From positions 1-45,065 of the forward strand of contig REEI01000053.1 of NCBI GenBank assembly GCA_007695145.1: 45,065 nt of DNA, given 5' to 3'. This DNA is from Saprospirales bacterium. Lineage in GTDB: Bacteria; Bacteroidota; Bacteroidia; Chitinophagales; Saprospiraceae. Position 1 is the first letter of the stretch. Every line of letters starts with the position of its first letter. The notes beneath the pieces are model-generated. The model was given only the letters and a program-made list of their open reading frames with translations. It ran no database searches and was not told the DNA's origin. Both the position numbers and the translations under genes were made by a program. Below are positions 36,581 to 45,065 of this stretch, in pieces.

Positions 36581-37118
36581 GGATTGGGAGTTGAATTGGT
36601 GATGATATTTCAATGATCAAATTGCAAGGTTCTGAAAATGAATAAAGTGAGAGTGACTGACCTTGCAAAGAACTCAGTTTGATTGCCCAGAAAATTTATT
36701 CACAGCTCTGAATGGAGAAAGGGCGTAGAGCTAGTTTTCAGCTGGCATTGTCCTTTAGTCTCATGTAGTTTTGGGTGCTGCTGTACGTGATTTTCCTTGG
36801 ATAGTTGGTGAGGATGTATGGTGTTTCATCGCAATTGGATTAAACCGCGGATTCATAGCTGATACCCATGAGGTTACAAGCTGAGTAAAAGTAGAAGGTG
36901 CAATCCAGGGCTGAGTTTCTTTTGGGCGTTTGTTTTCTAGGCCAAAAACGTTAGCATTGAGGGATTGTATGGTAAAACAAGTGTTTTACCATAAATTCTG
37001 ATTCGCAATTGAGCTGAAGTAAATCAATCAATGCGTTTACAAGTATGTAACTCAGCAATGAAATAGCAGAAAGAAAATGTTTTAAGCACTGTAACCTCAG
37101 TGTTGGGCCCCAAATGGG
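36581..37118. other. Convergent intergenic region, 538 bp
   Basis: Between the S9 peptidase gene and icd, both ending here. No open frame of note. The only clear structure is the perfect dyad at 36968-36993. Confidence 0.45.
36968..36993. repeat. Perfect 12-2-12 inverted repeat
   Basis: TATGGTAAAACA (36968-36979), AG, TGTTTTACCATA (36982-36993). It is a perfect 26-bp dyad in a convergent gap about 125 bp downstream of icd. It is AT-rich with a 2-nt centre, which fits a dimeric repressor site better than a terminator hairpin. No promoter or gene start is adjacent. Confidence 0.7.
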
Positions 37119-38390
37119 TTATCGCATATTTGCAATTATCTCTGAACCAAACTCGGAGCACTTCAGCAAGGTAGCACCATCCATCAATCGTTCAAAGTCA
37201 TAAGTGACCCGCTTTTTTGCTATAGCGCCTTCAATGCCGTTTTCAATCAGTTTTCCTGCTTCTTTCCAGCCCATGTATTCAAACATCATCACACCGGATA
37301 GAATAACCGATGATGGATTCACCTTGTCCTGCCCTGCATATTTTGGTGCTGTACCATGTGTAGCCTCAAAAATGGCTTTGCCGGTTTGATAATTGATGTT
37401 GGCACCCGGTGCAATTCCAATGCCACCCACCATTGCCGCCAAAGCATCTGAAATATAGTCGCCATTGAGGTTGAGAGTAGCAATTACATCGTAATCCGAA
37501 GGACGCAGTAGAATTTGCTGTAAAAAGGCATCTGCTATAGCGTCCTTAACTATGAGCTTGCCTGCTGCTTCTGCTTTTGCCTGTGCATCATTGGCAGCAT
37601 TTTTACCATCTTCTTTTGCTATTCTGTCGTATTGAGCCCAGGTAAAGACCCTGTCTCCAAATTCTTTTTCAGCCAGTTGATAGCCCCATTCCTTGAATTT
37701 GCCCTCGGTGAATTTCATGATGTTCCCCTTGTGGACCAGGGTTACATTTTTGCGACCATTGTCAAGGGCATATTTGATTGCAGATCTCACTAATCGCTCA
37801 GTTCCCTCAATAGATACCGGCTTAATTCCAATAGAGGATGTTTCGGGGAATCTGATTTGAGTGGCTCCCATTTCCTCTATAAGAAACTTTTTGACTTTAT
37901 CTGCCTGCGGTGTTCCTTGTTCATATTCTATTCCTGCATAAATATCCTCAGTATTCTCTCTGAAGATAACCATATCTACTTTTCCGGGTTCTTTTACAGG
38001 AGAGGGCACACCTTTGAACCACCTCACCGGACGCACACAAGCATAGAGGTCCAGTTTTTGTCTGAGAGCTACATTCAGAGATCTTATGCCACCGCCGACC
38101 GGTGTGGTAAGAGGCCCCTTAATGGCCACTCCATATTCCAAAATGGTATTCAGTGTTTCTTCTGGAAGCCAGTTGCCGGTTTCATTAAAGGCTTTTTCAC
38201 CCGCCAGTACTTCTTTCCATTCGATCTTTCTCTCGCCTCCATAGGCCTTTTCTACGGCTGCGTCAAAAACCCTCACAGCGGCCGCCCAGATATCCGGTCC
38301 AATTCCATCACCTTCAATAAATGGTACAACAGGCTGGTTAGGCACATTCAGTTTCCCACCATTATCGATCGTTATCTTTTTATCTGACAT
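37119..38390 (-). CDS. icd: NADP-dependent isocitrate dehydrogenase
   Basis: TCA-cycle oxidation of isocitrate to 2-oxoglutarate. The 423-aa protein has the isocitrate/isopropylmalate dehydrogenase fold with [13 protein letters not shown], the substrate-site [16 protein letters not shown], the nucleotide-binding [20 protein letters not shown] (ending [14 protein letters not shown]) and the metal-binding [15 protein letters not shown]. Length corresponds to the homodimeric NADP enzyme of the E. coli type. It is a single gene with the -7 box TAATTTTG (minus strand) at 38413-38420. Confidence 0.96.
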   Translation of the reverse strand: MSDKKITIDNGGKLNVPNQPVVPFIEGDGIGPDIWAAAVRVFDAAVEKAYGGERKIEWKEVLAGEKAFNETGNWLPEETLNTILEYGVAIKGPLTTPVGGGIRSLNVALRQKLDLYACVRPVRWFKGVPSPVKEPGKVDMVIFRENTEDIYAGIEYEQGTPQADKVKKFLIEEMGATQIRFPETSSIGIKPVSIEGTERLVRSAIKYALDNGRKNVTLVHKGNIMKFTEGKFKEWGYQLAEKEFGDRVFTWAQYDRIAKEDGKNAANDAQAKAEAAGKLIVKDAIADAFLQQILLRPSDYDVIATLNLNGDYISDALAAMVGGIGIAPGANINYQTGKAIFEATHGTAPKYAGQDKVNPSSVILSGVMMFEYMGWKEAGKLIENGIEGAIAKKRVTYDFERLMDGATLLKCSEFGSEIIANMR

Positions 38391-38412
38391 TGAGCATTTT
38401 TTTCGTGAATCA

Positions 38413-38420
38413 CAAAATTA
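38413..38420 (-). promoter_or_regulatory. -7 box of icd
   Basis: The minus-strand sequence TAATTTTG matches TAnnTTTG, 23 bp upstream of the icd ATG. No TTG partner at the expected distance. Confidence 0.42.
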
Positions 38421-38768
38421 GTGATTTTATAATCTGTGGGTAAAGGATTTGCTCAGGTTTTTCTTAAAAACAGACATGGACTAACCTCATGTAAACCTAA
38501 TAAAAATGAGTATATACCATATAGTCAGTACAATACGTGTTAAAAACTTCCTCTTGACCCATTTTAGTTTATTTATAGTAGGGCTAAATTTGCCTTAGGT
38601 TTTGTCTGTTGAGTGGACAAAAATTCCGGTGTATTTAAGTATTGCTCAGCACAAGTGGAAAAAGTCTTATCTAACCCTTTAAGAAAAACCCAAGGAAGAA
38701 GGGTATAAATCCTCAAGGGATGGGAATATGTTCCTTCCCAAAAATATGAGGTCAACACAATGAGCGGT

Positions 38769-38958
38769 ATCAATTTCGTCATTTTGAATACTGTCACCCC
38801 TTCGGGGTTTTGGTCGATGATGTAAATCATGTGCTATAATCATTTCATCCCTTTGGGATTATTCCCGGCTAAAGGATCAATTTCGTCATTTTGAATACTG
38901 TCACCCCTTCGGGGTTTTGATTCACGGTGAAGACCATGCGCTGGATTAATTTCATTGC
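38769..38958. repeat. REP-like tandem repeat, two perfect 44-bp copies 107 bp apart
   Basis: Copies at 38769-38812 and 38876-38919 are identical over 44 bp and each ends in the hairpin ACCCC-TTC-GGGGT. The 36 bp starting two bases after each copy align without gaps at about 60 per cent identity, differing largely by transitions. Between the copies a third hairpin of the same shape, ATCCC-TTT-GGGAT, follows CATTTC. Short GC-rich hairpins with fixed flanks are the hallmark of REP/BIME-type interspersed repeats. The number of copies in the genome is unknown from this window. Confidence 0.7.
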
Positions 38959-38988
38959 AAAAGAAGTGCGAAACTCGATGTAAATTCC

Positions 38989-39621
38989 CTAAGAAATCAA
39001 TTGATTGACATAGGCAAATTTGACCAGTGCGGCCACATTGGGCTGGTCAAATCGGGTGAGAAGCTTTTTGCGATACCATTTTACCGTTGCTTCACTGAGA
39101 AATATGGTCTGTGCAATCTCCCGGGTTGTCAATCCATCACTGAGCATTTTAAGGATGACTTTTTCCCGATCGGTAAGGTCTATTTCATTGGCCTTATTGG
39201 TCTTGACATGCATTTGGTTCAACAATATTTGAGTGACTTCACGGCTGTGGTAAGGTGTTCCATTGAAAACTGAGGTAATGGCTTCACAGAGTTTTTCAAT
39301 AGAACTGTTTTTCAGCAGGTATCCCATGGCTCCTGCCTCGCTCATTTCCCTGATTGAGGTGTAATCATTTTGCATAGTTAGGGCAATGATTTTTATTTTA
39401 GGAAAAAGTTTCCGGACAATTTTAGTGATTTCAATTCCACTTTCCTCCCTTAGGACCAAATCCATTAGAATTATATCTACCTCTACCTCCCTCAACAGCT
39501 CAAAAAGTTCCTCCCTGTCTATAGCTTCTCCCACTATGCTGATGTCCTTCCTAAATCGCATCAATGACTTGATGCCTGAAGCTACAATTTTGTGGTCATC
39601 GCAAATGAGTACTTTGATCAT
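38989..39621 (-). CDS. LuxR/NarL-family response regulator
   Basis: A 210-aa two-component regulator. The receiver domain has the acidic pair in ICDDHKIVA, the phosphorylation site D54 in ILMDLVL and the conserved K104 in YLLKNSS. The output domain is a LuxR helix-turn-helix (about 149-205; LTDREKVILKMLSDGLTTREIAQ, shown only in part, then SEATVKWYRKKLL). Its start overlaps the sensor kinase stop by 4 bp, indicating translational coupling and a cognate pair. Candidate binding sites are the inverted repeats at 42818-42851 and 43133-43166, but the link is inference. Confidence 0.93.
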   Translation of the reverse strand: MIKVLICDDHKIVASGIKSLMRFRKDISIVGEAIDREELFELLREVEVDIILMDLVLREESGIEITKIVRKLFPKIKIIALTMQNDYTSIREMSEAGAMGYLLKNSSIEKLCEAITSVFNGTPYHSREVTQILLNQMHVKTNKANEIDLTDREKVILKMLSDGLTTREIAQTIFLSEATVKWYRKKLLTRFDQPNVAALVKFAYVNQLIS

Positions 39622-42600
39622 GACTTTTCCTCGAGATTTATAGTAACAATAGCCCGTAGACCTTCCCCGGGTGTGCTATCCCACTCAACAGATCCATCGA
39701 TTAGTGACAACCTGTTTTCAATGTTTTTTAATCCATAGCCGGATTTAACTCCAATTAAATCCATGCCTTTACCATCGTCCTCAAAAAATATCGTGAGTCG
39801 ATTGGGTTTTTGGATAATATTGATATCAATAAAACTGCAAGCTGAGTGCTTTAAACTGTTGTTTATCAGTTCCTGAACGATTCTATAAACTCCGAGTTCG
39901 ATAGATGTTTGCAGCCGCACATTACTCCCAGTCCGATTGAGTGATACCCTAATCTGTTTTGTGGCGTCAATTTTGGCTGTCAGGTCTTCGAGAGCGCTGT
40001 AGTATCCGTATCGCTGAACTGTCTGGGGGCTTAGATTTAAAAGCATATTGCGCAAATCCCTAACGGACTCATCTAATAATTCACTGGCCTGCTTTTTTAT
40101 TTCATCTGCCTCTGGGTTTGGGCTGAGAAATTTTTCAATGCTACCCAAATATAATTTTATGGCCGAAAGCCTGGTTCCGAGCTCATCGTGAAGATCCCTC
40201 GCCAATCTTTGTCTTTCTTGTTCCTTTGCTTCAATTTCAGTCGACAAACGCATGCGCTGAAGCCTGTTGAGATTTCTTATCCTTTGGCGGTAGAGAATAT
40301 AGGATCCCGAAATGATCGAAAGTCCCATTACAACAAAAAACCAGTTTCTCAAGTAAAAGGGGGGAATAATGGAGAGCTGCACCGATTTTATTGCTGATTC
40401 CTGGCCAGAGGCATTGATTGATTTTACCTTAAAAGTGTATTCTCCACCACTTAAATTGGTGAAAGTTGCTGATCTGTTGCGTCCTGCGTTGACCCATTCA
40501 TTGTGGAGCCCTTCCAACTTGTAGAAATAGGTCACATTAGGGGATGAGTGGAAATTAAAGGAGGTGAATTCAAAAGTGAAGAAGTTTTCTGAATAGGACA
40601 GTTGAATAGAGGGATTGCCAGCCAAAAGGTGATCAGCTCGCTCGCCAAAAATTAAAAAATGAGTGATGGCTACCCTAGGTGGGTCTTCCTCAAAAGTAAA
40701 ATTCTCAGGCTTAAAATGTACCATGGAGCCAAAGCTTCCGGCCAGCACACCTCCATCATCGAGTAATTGCAAGTTGCCAGATAATCCCTTCTCGGGCAGC
40801 CCATTGGAATTGGCAATGTGGTGCCAGGAGTTGTTAGAAGGATCGTACACACTGAGTCCATTGGCACTAGAGAGCCAAACCCTCTCTTTTCGGTCAATTA
40901 TTAAATCCTGAAAGTTTTGATTAGGCGAGGGAAAGCCTTTGAAAAATTCCTCCCCATCGGGCGTAAACAAGGCCAGGCCTTTCCCACCCATAATAACAAA
41001 AAAGCTATCTTGAGCAAACTCGGTCATTTTGATGGGATTTGTCGTACCTTGAGAGTGCTTGTAGATTTTGGCGAAATTGAGCAGTGGTGGTTCTCCTGTT
41101 TCTTTGAAGCAGACTCCCTGACAATTATCACTGTTGGAAAGGGACTCTTTCACAAATTCTCCATTGGCCTCTAATAGTTGGAAATCACCCCATATTCCTG
41201 TTTTTTCGTTTAAAAGCCACATTTGTCCCCTGGCATCAATAAATACATCATTCAAAAGTCCCAAAGTATGAGCGTCCGTATATGGATAACTGGAAAATCC
41301 TGACCTGGATTCAGTGCTTATAATAGTAATTCCATGGCCATAAGAATAGAACACATAAACCTCCTTCTCCTGGAGTTTGAAATTTTGAATTGAAGTGATG
41401 CGGCTGGAAAATAAATCAAAAAAATCAAAATTAACCCTGGCTTTTGTGTGCGGGTGTATCTTGTTATAAACAGCTTTAAAGGTTTGAAGCTCAGTATAGG
41501 GTGGAGAACTTGAGTATGCTGTTTTATTGGTTCCTATAAGCAGCTCATTGGAGTCAGTAAGAAGCACAGTATAAATAAATTCATCTGTGCCGAGTGTATG
41601 AGGGATTTTTTCGCAATTCCAACCTTCAATTTTACATTGGAATATATTATTTCGGCTTACAAAAAAAGCCATTTCAGAATTCGCGCTTATGCTTTGAACC
41701 GGTTCGCTGAAATCTGTTTGTTGGATATCTCCCGAGAGGTAGAAAAGATTGAATCTATTTAAGTCGGGATGGTATAAGTTGAGGCCCTGATCGGTGCTAA
41801 CCCAAATGTTGTCACTTTTATCCCGATACAAATGATTTATGGTATTAGAAGAAATGCTGTTTTTATCTAAAAATTCATGGCGGTGATTGACGAAAAAATC
41901 CTGCTTGGTATGATATTGAAAAAGACCGCTCCGCTTGGTTCCCAACCATAGAATGTCACCAGTTGATGCTATACTGGTTATTTCATCCTGGTTGTGACTC
42001 AATGCCTGATGATTGAGTGTAGTGACCAATGAAAACTTTTTTTCCTCCTCACAAAAGTTGTATAGACCATTGTCCCAGGCACCTGCCCATACCTTGCTTT
42101 CCCCATTGTGATAGAGAAAACTGAGGGTATGCCCCGGGTAGGGTGAAGTTCCAATTTGGCCAGTATTATAACACTCCAATCGGCTTTCAAAATTTGCCAA
42201 CAATGCAAACCCAAGTGGCCCGGAATACATTCCTGAATCTGTGGAAAGCAGGGAATAATATCTTCTTTGAAGGTGGTTGTCAATGAAATCGTTAGGTTCA
42301 AAAGTCTCGGTCGATTCATTAAGCTTATAAATGCCCTCCTGATAGATACTGACATAGGTGCCCCAGTGAGGGTGAGCGGTTATTGCCATGATTTCAATCA
42401 CTCCCGGTTCAGCTATGTGGTCAAATTTGTAATCAACAAACCTGTTTTCCTTATCACAATACCTGCATAGACCTCCATCAGCGGTACCTACCCAAAATCC
42501 TCCCTCCAGAGAAGGATTGAGTACTCTGATATCATTACCACAAACAGCATTCATTGGCCCATCTTTGAAAAAGTGAATCCAGTCGTATCTATCGAATCGG

Positions 42601-42899
42601 TTGAGTCCCTGTGAAGTTCCAACCCAAATGAATCCATTTTCGTCTTCGAGCACGCAGTTTACTGAATTATCAGATAATCCATCGGCTGTACTGAAATGCT
42701 TAAAATACAGATTTCTATGGTTTTTTTTGCTTGCAATTATCTTATCTTCAATATTTTGTGCAAATAATTGTGGTGCAGAGACAAGGGAGTTTAGAGCCAA
42801 TAGTAACCCAATAACCATTATTTTGGGTAGTGAAAAACTACCCAAATGGACAGTAGAGGTCTTTCGGTGGAATACCTTTTTTTCGGCCTGGTGATTCAT
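39618..42899 (-). CDS. Two-component sensor histidine kinase with extracellular propeller
   Basis: A 1093-aa membrane kinase. After an N-terminal signal segment (about 28-48, ending PQLFAQ) come two-component-regulator propeller repeats (ENGFIWVGTSQGLNRFD, DNIWVSTDQGLNLYH, RVWLSSANGLSVYD). A Y_Y_Y immunoglobulin-like domain (YFYKLEGLHNEW...GGEYTFKVKSI) and one transmembrane helix (FFVVMGLSIISGSYILY) follow. The cytoplasmic part has a HisKA_3 dimerisation domain with the phospho-acceptor H904 in ARDLHDELGTRL and an HATPase domain (FFEDDGKGM, SGYGLKNIENRL). Ligand unknown. It is co-transcribed with the LuxR regulator. An internal ATG at 42818 (MVIGLLLA) is an alternative start. One of the two inverted repeats lies inside the first 30 codons. 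Confidence 0.93.
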   Translation of the reverse strand: MNHQAEKKVFHRKTSTVHLGSFSLPKIMVIGLLLALNSLVSAPQLFAQNIEDKIIASKKNHRNLYFKHFSTADGLSDNSVNCVLEDENGFIWVGTSQGLNRFDRYDWIHFFKDGPMNAVCGNDIRVLNPSLEGGFWVGTADGGLCRYCDKENRFVDYKFDHIAEPGVIEIMAITAHPHWGTYVSIYQEGIYKLNESTETFEPNDFIDNHLQRRYYSLLSTDSGMYSGPLGFALLANFESRLECYNTGQIGTSPYPGHTLSFLYHNGESKVWAGAWDNGLYNFCEEEKKFSLVTTLNHQALSHNQDEITSIASTGDILWLGTKRSGLFQYHTKQDFFVNHRHEFLDKNSISSNTINHLYRDKSDNIWVSTDQGLNLYHPDLNRFNLFYLSGDIQQTDFSEPVQSISANSEMAFFVSRNNIFQCKIEGWNCEKIPHTLGTDEFIYTVLLTDSNELLIGTNKTAYSSSPPYTELQTFKAVYNKIHPHTKARVNFDFFDLFSSRITSIQNFKLQEKEVYVFYSYGHGITIISTESRSGFSSYPYTDAHTLGLLNDVFIDARGQMWLLNEKTGIWGDFQLLEANGEFVKESLSNSDNCQGVCFKETGEPPLLNFAKIYKHSQGTTNPIKMTEFAQDSFFVIMGGKGLALFTPDGEEFFKGFPSPNQNFQDLIIDRKERVWLSSANGLSVYDPSNNSWHHIANSNGLPEKGLSGNLQLLDDGGVLAGSFGSMVHFKPENFTFEEDPPRVAITHFLIFGERADHLLAGNPSIQLSYSENFFTFEFTSFNFHSSPNVTYFYKLEGLHNEWVNAGRNRSATFTNLSGGEYTFKVKSINASGQESAIKSVQLSIIPPFYLRNWFFVVMGLSIISGSYILYRQRIRNLNRLQRMRLSTEIEAKEQERQRLARDLHDELGTRLSAIKLYLGSIEKFLSPNPEADEIKKQASELLDESVRDLRNMLLNLSPQTVQRYGYYSALEDLTAKIDATKQIRVSLNRTGSNVRLQTSIELGVYRIVQELINNSLKHSACSFIDINIIQKPNRLTIFFEDDGKGMDLIGVKSGYGLKNIENRLSLIDGSVEWDSTPGEGLRAIVTINLEEKS
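42818..42851. promoter_or_regulatory. Inverted repeat A (candidate operator) in 5' end of sensor kinase gene
   Basis: TTTT-GGGTA (42821-42829), 9 bp, TACCC-AAAT-GGAC (42839-42851). The inner arms extend to TTTGGGTAG/CTACCCAAA. It shares its exact geometry with repeat B at 43133-43166. It falls in codons 17-28 of the kinase gene. Confidence 0.5.
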
Positions 42900-43268
42900 G
42901 ACTTTTTGCTCAATTGGTCAGCTTAATACGGTTCTATAATCAAAGTTCTTATATTCCTTGTGATGACTCTCTCTCCCCCAGATTGGGCTCAGATTTATTA
43001 CTTTCAGTAAATATCAGTATTCAGTACTTTAGTTTTCAGGACTAAAGATACATAAGTTAGCTCTTTTTCCATTTCTACTGGGCTGACCTATCACAATTCA
43101 AAGAGGATTTTAAAGGTGTCCATCCAAAACTATCCTTTTGGGTAGTCCAGAATTACCCTTTTGGACAAAAATGCTAAAAAATTATAATTGAATTTTGCAA
43201 GGTGACCAATTCTGTAAGCTTTATCTGTTTATAGTAATTGACACTCATTTAATTAACTATTAAAACTA
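42900..43268. other. Divergent intergenic region, 369 bp
   Basis: Between the sensor kinase gene and the beta-helix gene. It carries inverted repeat B. A one-mismatch -7 box for the kinase (minus-strand TATCTTTA, 43043-43050) is present. No exact TAnnTTTG box was found for the beta-helix gene. Confidence 0.45.
43133..43166. promoter_or_regulatory. Inverted repeat B (candidate operator) in the divergent gap
   Basis: TCC-TTTT-GGGTA (43133-43144), 9 bp, TACCC-TTTT-GGAC (43154-43166). Half-site TACCC-W4-GGA. It lies 234 bp upstream of the kinase ATG and 102 bp upstream of the beta-helix gene, in the gap between the two. Confidence 0.55.
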
Positions 43269-45065
43269 ATGTTCATGTGTTCCATTTACACCTTTCTCTT
43301 AAAAAAAATAGCATTTGTTATCCTTGTTTTTTCCTTGATTGGATACTCTCTCACTGCCCAAAATACCTGGTATGTCAATGCATCTGCCAGTGGAAGTAAT
43401 TCCGGACTCAATTGGGCGAATGCATTTACTGATCTTCAGGATGCTCTGACCACAGCTCAAAGTGGTGATGAAATATGGGTAGCAGCTGGAGTGTATAAGC
43501 CTACTTCGTCAACAACAGATCGAGATGCCAGTTTCAATATTTCAGGGGGAATCAGTCTTTTTGGCGGTTTTCCCTCAGTTGGAAATCCGGGATTTTCAGA
43601 CAGGGATTGGGAAGTGAATATTACTGTTCTCAGTGGAGATATAGACAATAATGATCCGGTTGATGCCAATGGAATTACAACTGATGGTGATTCGATTGTT
43701 GGTGCCAATTCTTTTCACATCATCCAGATAGAGGATGTCCTGGAAGACGTACAAATTGATGGATTTTTTATAAGTGGGGGACAGGCAAACGGCAGTGGAA
43801 ATGATGTATTCGGGGCAGCGGTTTTTGTCTTTAATAACAGCAGTAACCTAATTTCAACCTCAAATATCCAGATGGTTGGGAATTTAAGCAATAGAGGAGG
43901 TGCTTTATATGTTCACAGTAGCCGTCTGGATTCAGACAGTGTTCAGTTTCTTAACAATGTAAGTGTAAGTGGCGGAACTAATGATGGAGGTGGAGCAATG
44001 CGAGTGGTTTCCGGAAGTGAGGTGTTTTTGAATAATTCGACTTTTCAGAACAACAGAAGTGCAGCAAGGGGAGGTGCCCTTCATATCAGATCATCAATCC
44101 TTCATGTGGTAAATTGTGATTTTGTAGATAACAAGACTAACACTCGCGGTGGAGCACTTTATATTGTTGGCGATTCTTTATCAATATCGGGTTCCACTTT
44201 TTCGGGAAGCAGAACCAACCTCACCTCAACCAGCGGGGAGCAAGGTGGTGCTATTTACATTAGCGATGCCGTCTCAGAAATATACAATTCGGAGTTTTTC
44301 GACAATGGTACCCGGGGAGGTGGTGGTGCACTTTATGCAATTGGAGCAAACACCAATCTCGAAATAGAGAGTACTGCCTTTATTCAAAATTTTTCAACAA
44401 ACTCTGGTGGCGGAGCTATTTATATACATTCAAGTGTGCCAATGGTAAACATTGCGAATGGTAGTAGTTTTATAGAAAATAATTCCAATCTTTCGCCTGG
44501 TGGCGGAGCTATCGCCAGACTGGGGAGTGGTGGAAGCCTTAAGATCGAGGATTGCACATTTGAATATAATGTTGCAACTGGAAACAGTGGGAATGGAGGT
44601 GCCATAAACAATCAATCACCATTGACAATAATTAACACCACTTTTTTGGGTGATTCTACGAGTGGCAATGGAGGTGCGCTGGTACAGAGATCATCCGGTA
44701 AATTGACTATTATAGGTTCTTCATTTTCAGGGTGTTCTGCTCATTTAGGTGCCGCCATTATTCACACTGCTTCCGGCGATTCCATAATCATTCAAAATAC
44801 GGTTTTTACAGGAAATAGCGCTTCAAGTCAGGGTGGTGCAATTCGTTTCGAGGGGACTGGTGTGCAGGTAAGGCAAATCATGGACTCTGAATTCATTGGT
44901 AATACAGCGGGTAGAGGCGGCGCTATCTTTCATACCGGATCATCGGGTTCATTTGTCAATATTAGTATCAATAACCTTTATAAGGAAAATGAAGTCACTG
45001 GTACCCAGGGAGGGGGAGCCATTGAATACTTTACCAGTCCTGATAGTTCCATTTATGACAATTGC
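43269..45065 (+). CDS. Large secreted parallel beta-helix protein with GGA(I/L) repeats (5' part)
   Basis: The frame is open from the ATG at 43269 to the window edge (599 codons, no stop seen), so the 3' end is missing. A signal peptide (LKKIAFVILVFSLIGYSLTAQ) is followed by NTWYVNASASGSNSGLNWAN, the start of many Bacteroidota beta-helix surface proteins. The body has 13 GGA(I/L/M) motifs, mostly followed by Y/H/R-x and paired with F-x-x-N or S-x-F-x-x-N segments. This resembles the repeats of chlamydial polymorphic membrane proteins and choice-of-anchor beta-helix proteins. A T9SS sorting domain is expected but not visible. A function in adhesion or polysaccharide binding is inference. Confidence 0.85.
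   Translation, partial: MFMCSIYTFLLKKIAFVILVFSLIGYSLTAQNTWYVNASASGSNSGLNWANAFTDLQDALTTAQSGDEIWVAAGVYKPTSSTTDRDASFNISGGISLFGGFPSVGNPGFSDRDWEVNITVLSGDIDNNDPVDANGITTDGDSIVGANSFHIIQIEDVLEDVQIDGFFISGGQANGSGNDVFGAAVFVFNNSSNLISTSNIQMVGNLSNRGGALYVHSSRLDSDSVQFLNNVSVSGGTNDGGGAMRVVSGSEVFLNNSTFQNNRSAARGGALHIRSSILHVVNCDFVDNKTNTRGGALYIVGDSLSISGSTFSGSRTNLTSTSGEQGGAIYISDAVSEIYNSEFFDNGTRGGGGALYAIGANTNLEIESTAFIQNFSTNSGGGAIYIHSSVPMVNIANGSSFIENNSNLSPGGGAIARLGSGGSLKIEDCTFEYNVATGNSGNGGAINNQSPLTIINTTFLGDSTSGNGGALVQRSSGKLTIIGSSFSGCSAHLGAAIIHTASGDSIIIQNTVFTGNSASSQGGAIRFEGTGVQVRQIMDSEFIGNTAGRGGAIFHTGSSGSFVNISINNLYKENEVTGTQGGGAIEYFTSPDSSIYDNC

Larger units (their letters stand above)
38391..38988. other. Intergenic region with REP-like hairpin repeats, 598 bp
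   Basis: Between icd and the response regulator gene. The right half (about 38769-38958) is a degenerate tandem array (separate entry). The left half contains the icd -7 box and a small stem, TGGGAA (38721-38726) with TTCCCA (38735-38740). An 85-codon minus-strand frame (38573-38830) is read through the repeat and is probably not a gene. Confidence 0.5.

Noticed and set aside
38573-38830. Minus-strand frame of 85 codons over the REP-like repeat
   Set aside because: It is read through a hairpin repeat (NPEGVTVFKMTK), has no promoter or family similarity, and its composition follows the repeat rather than coding constraints.

Overview
The window looks like a chromosomal segment of a Bacteroidota bacterium, most likely from the Saprospirales/Lewinella side. 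The evidence is a type IX secretion (T9SS) C-terminal sorting domain, DUF2723 and DUF4286 genes, a long eukaryote-like IleRS, a carA-eno pair, a propeller-type sensor kinase, and repeated Bacteroidota-style -7 boxes (TAnnTTTG) in front of genes. The family-level placement is inference. No tRNA, rRNA, CRISPR array, prophage or intact insertion sequence was seen.

Layout. 1-77 is the tail of a T9SS cargo protein. 115-5028 holds DNA repair and information genes: a ligase-associated DEXH helicase divergent from the PdeM nuclease, then an ECF sigma factor, a small anti-sigma-like protein and RNase HII. 5124-8381 holds a GT2 glycosyltransferase, a DUF4197 lipoprotein, protein-isoaspartate methyltransferase and a lipoprotein with one CxxCH haem site. 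8901-15008 holds a KAS III-like enzyme, a T9SS-secreted subtilase, an NAD(P)H:FMN reductase, a CrtA-like protein and a short Smr protein. 15222-24348 holds IleRS, a TPR protein, DUF4286 and a DUF2723 membrane glycosyltransferase. 24519-28701 holds RpiB, an M28 peptidase, PdxJ and a long-chain polyprenyl diphosphate synthase. 28967-33182, on the minus strand, holds carA-eno and then divIC-sucD. 33774-38390 holds a thioredoxin/YbbN-like protein, an S9 peptidase and isocitrate dehydrogenase. 38989-42899 is a LuxR-type response regulator and propeller sensor-kinase pair. From 43269 a large beta-helix surface protein runs off the right edge.

Most genes are housekeeping, interleaved with cell-surface and secretion functions. 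The items most worth a second look are: (i) an IleRS whose HIGH motif reads GIHH, the variant reported for mupirocin hyper-resistant IleRS2 enzymes; (ii) two inverted repeats of identical architecture (GGGTA-N9-TACCC with W4-GGA flanks), one in the 5' coding part of the sensor kinase and one about 315 bp away in the divergent intergenic region; (iii) a REP-like hairpin repeat with two perfect 44-bp copies 107 bp apart; (iv) a perfect 26-bp dyad in a convergent intergenic region; and (v) a CrtA-like protein with no carotenoid genes around it. I saw no clear new multi-gene defence or biosynthetic system. The sensor kinase, paired operators and beta-helix gene are the best candidate for an undescribed regulatory unit.
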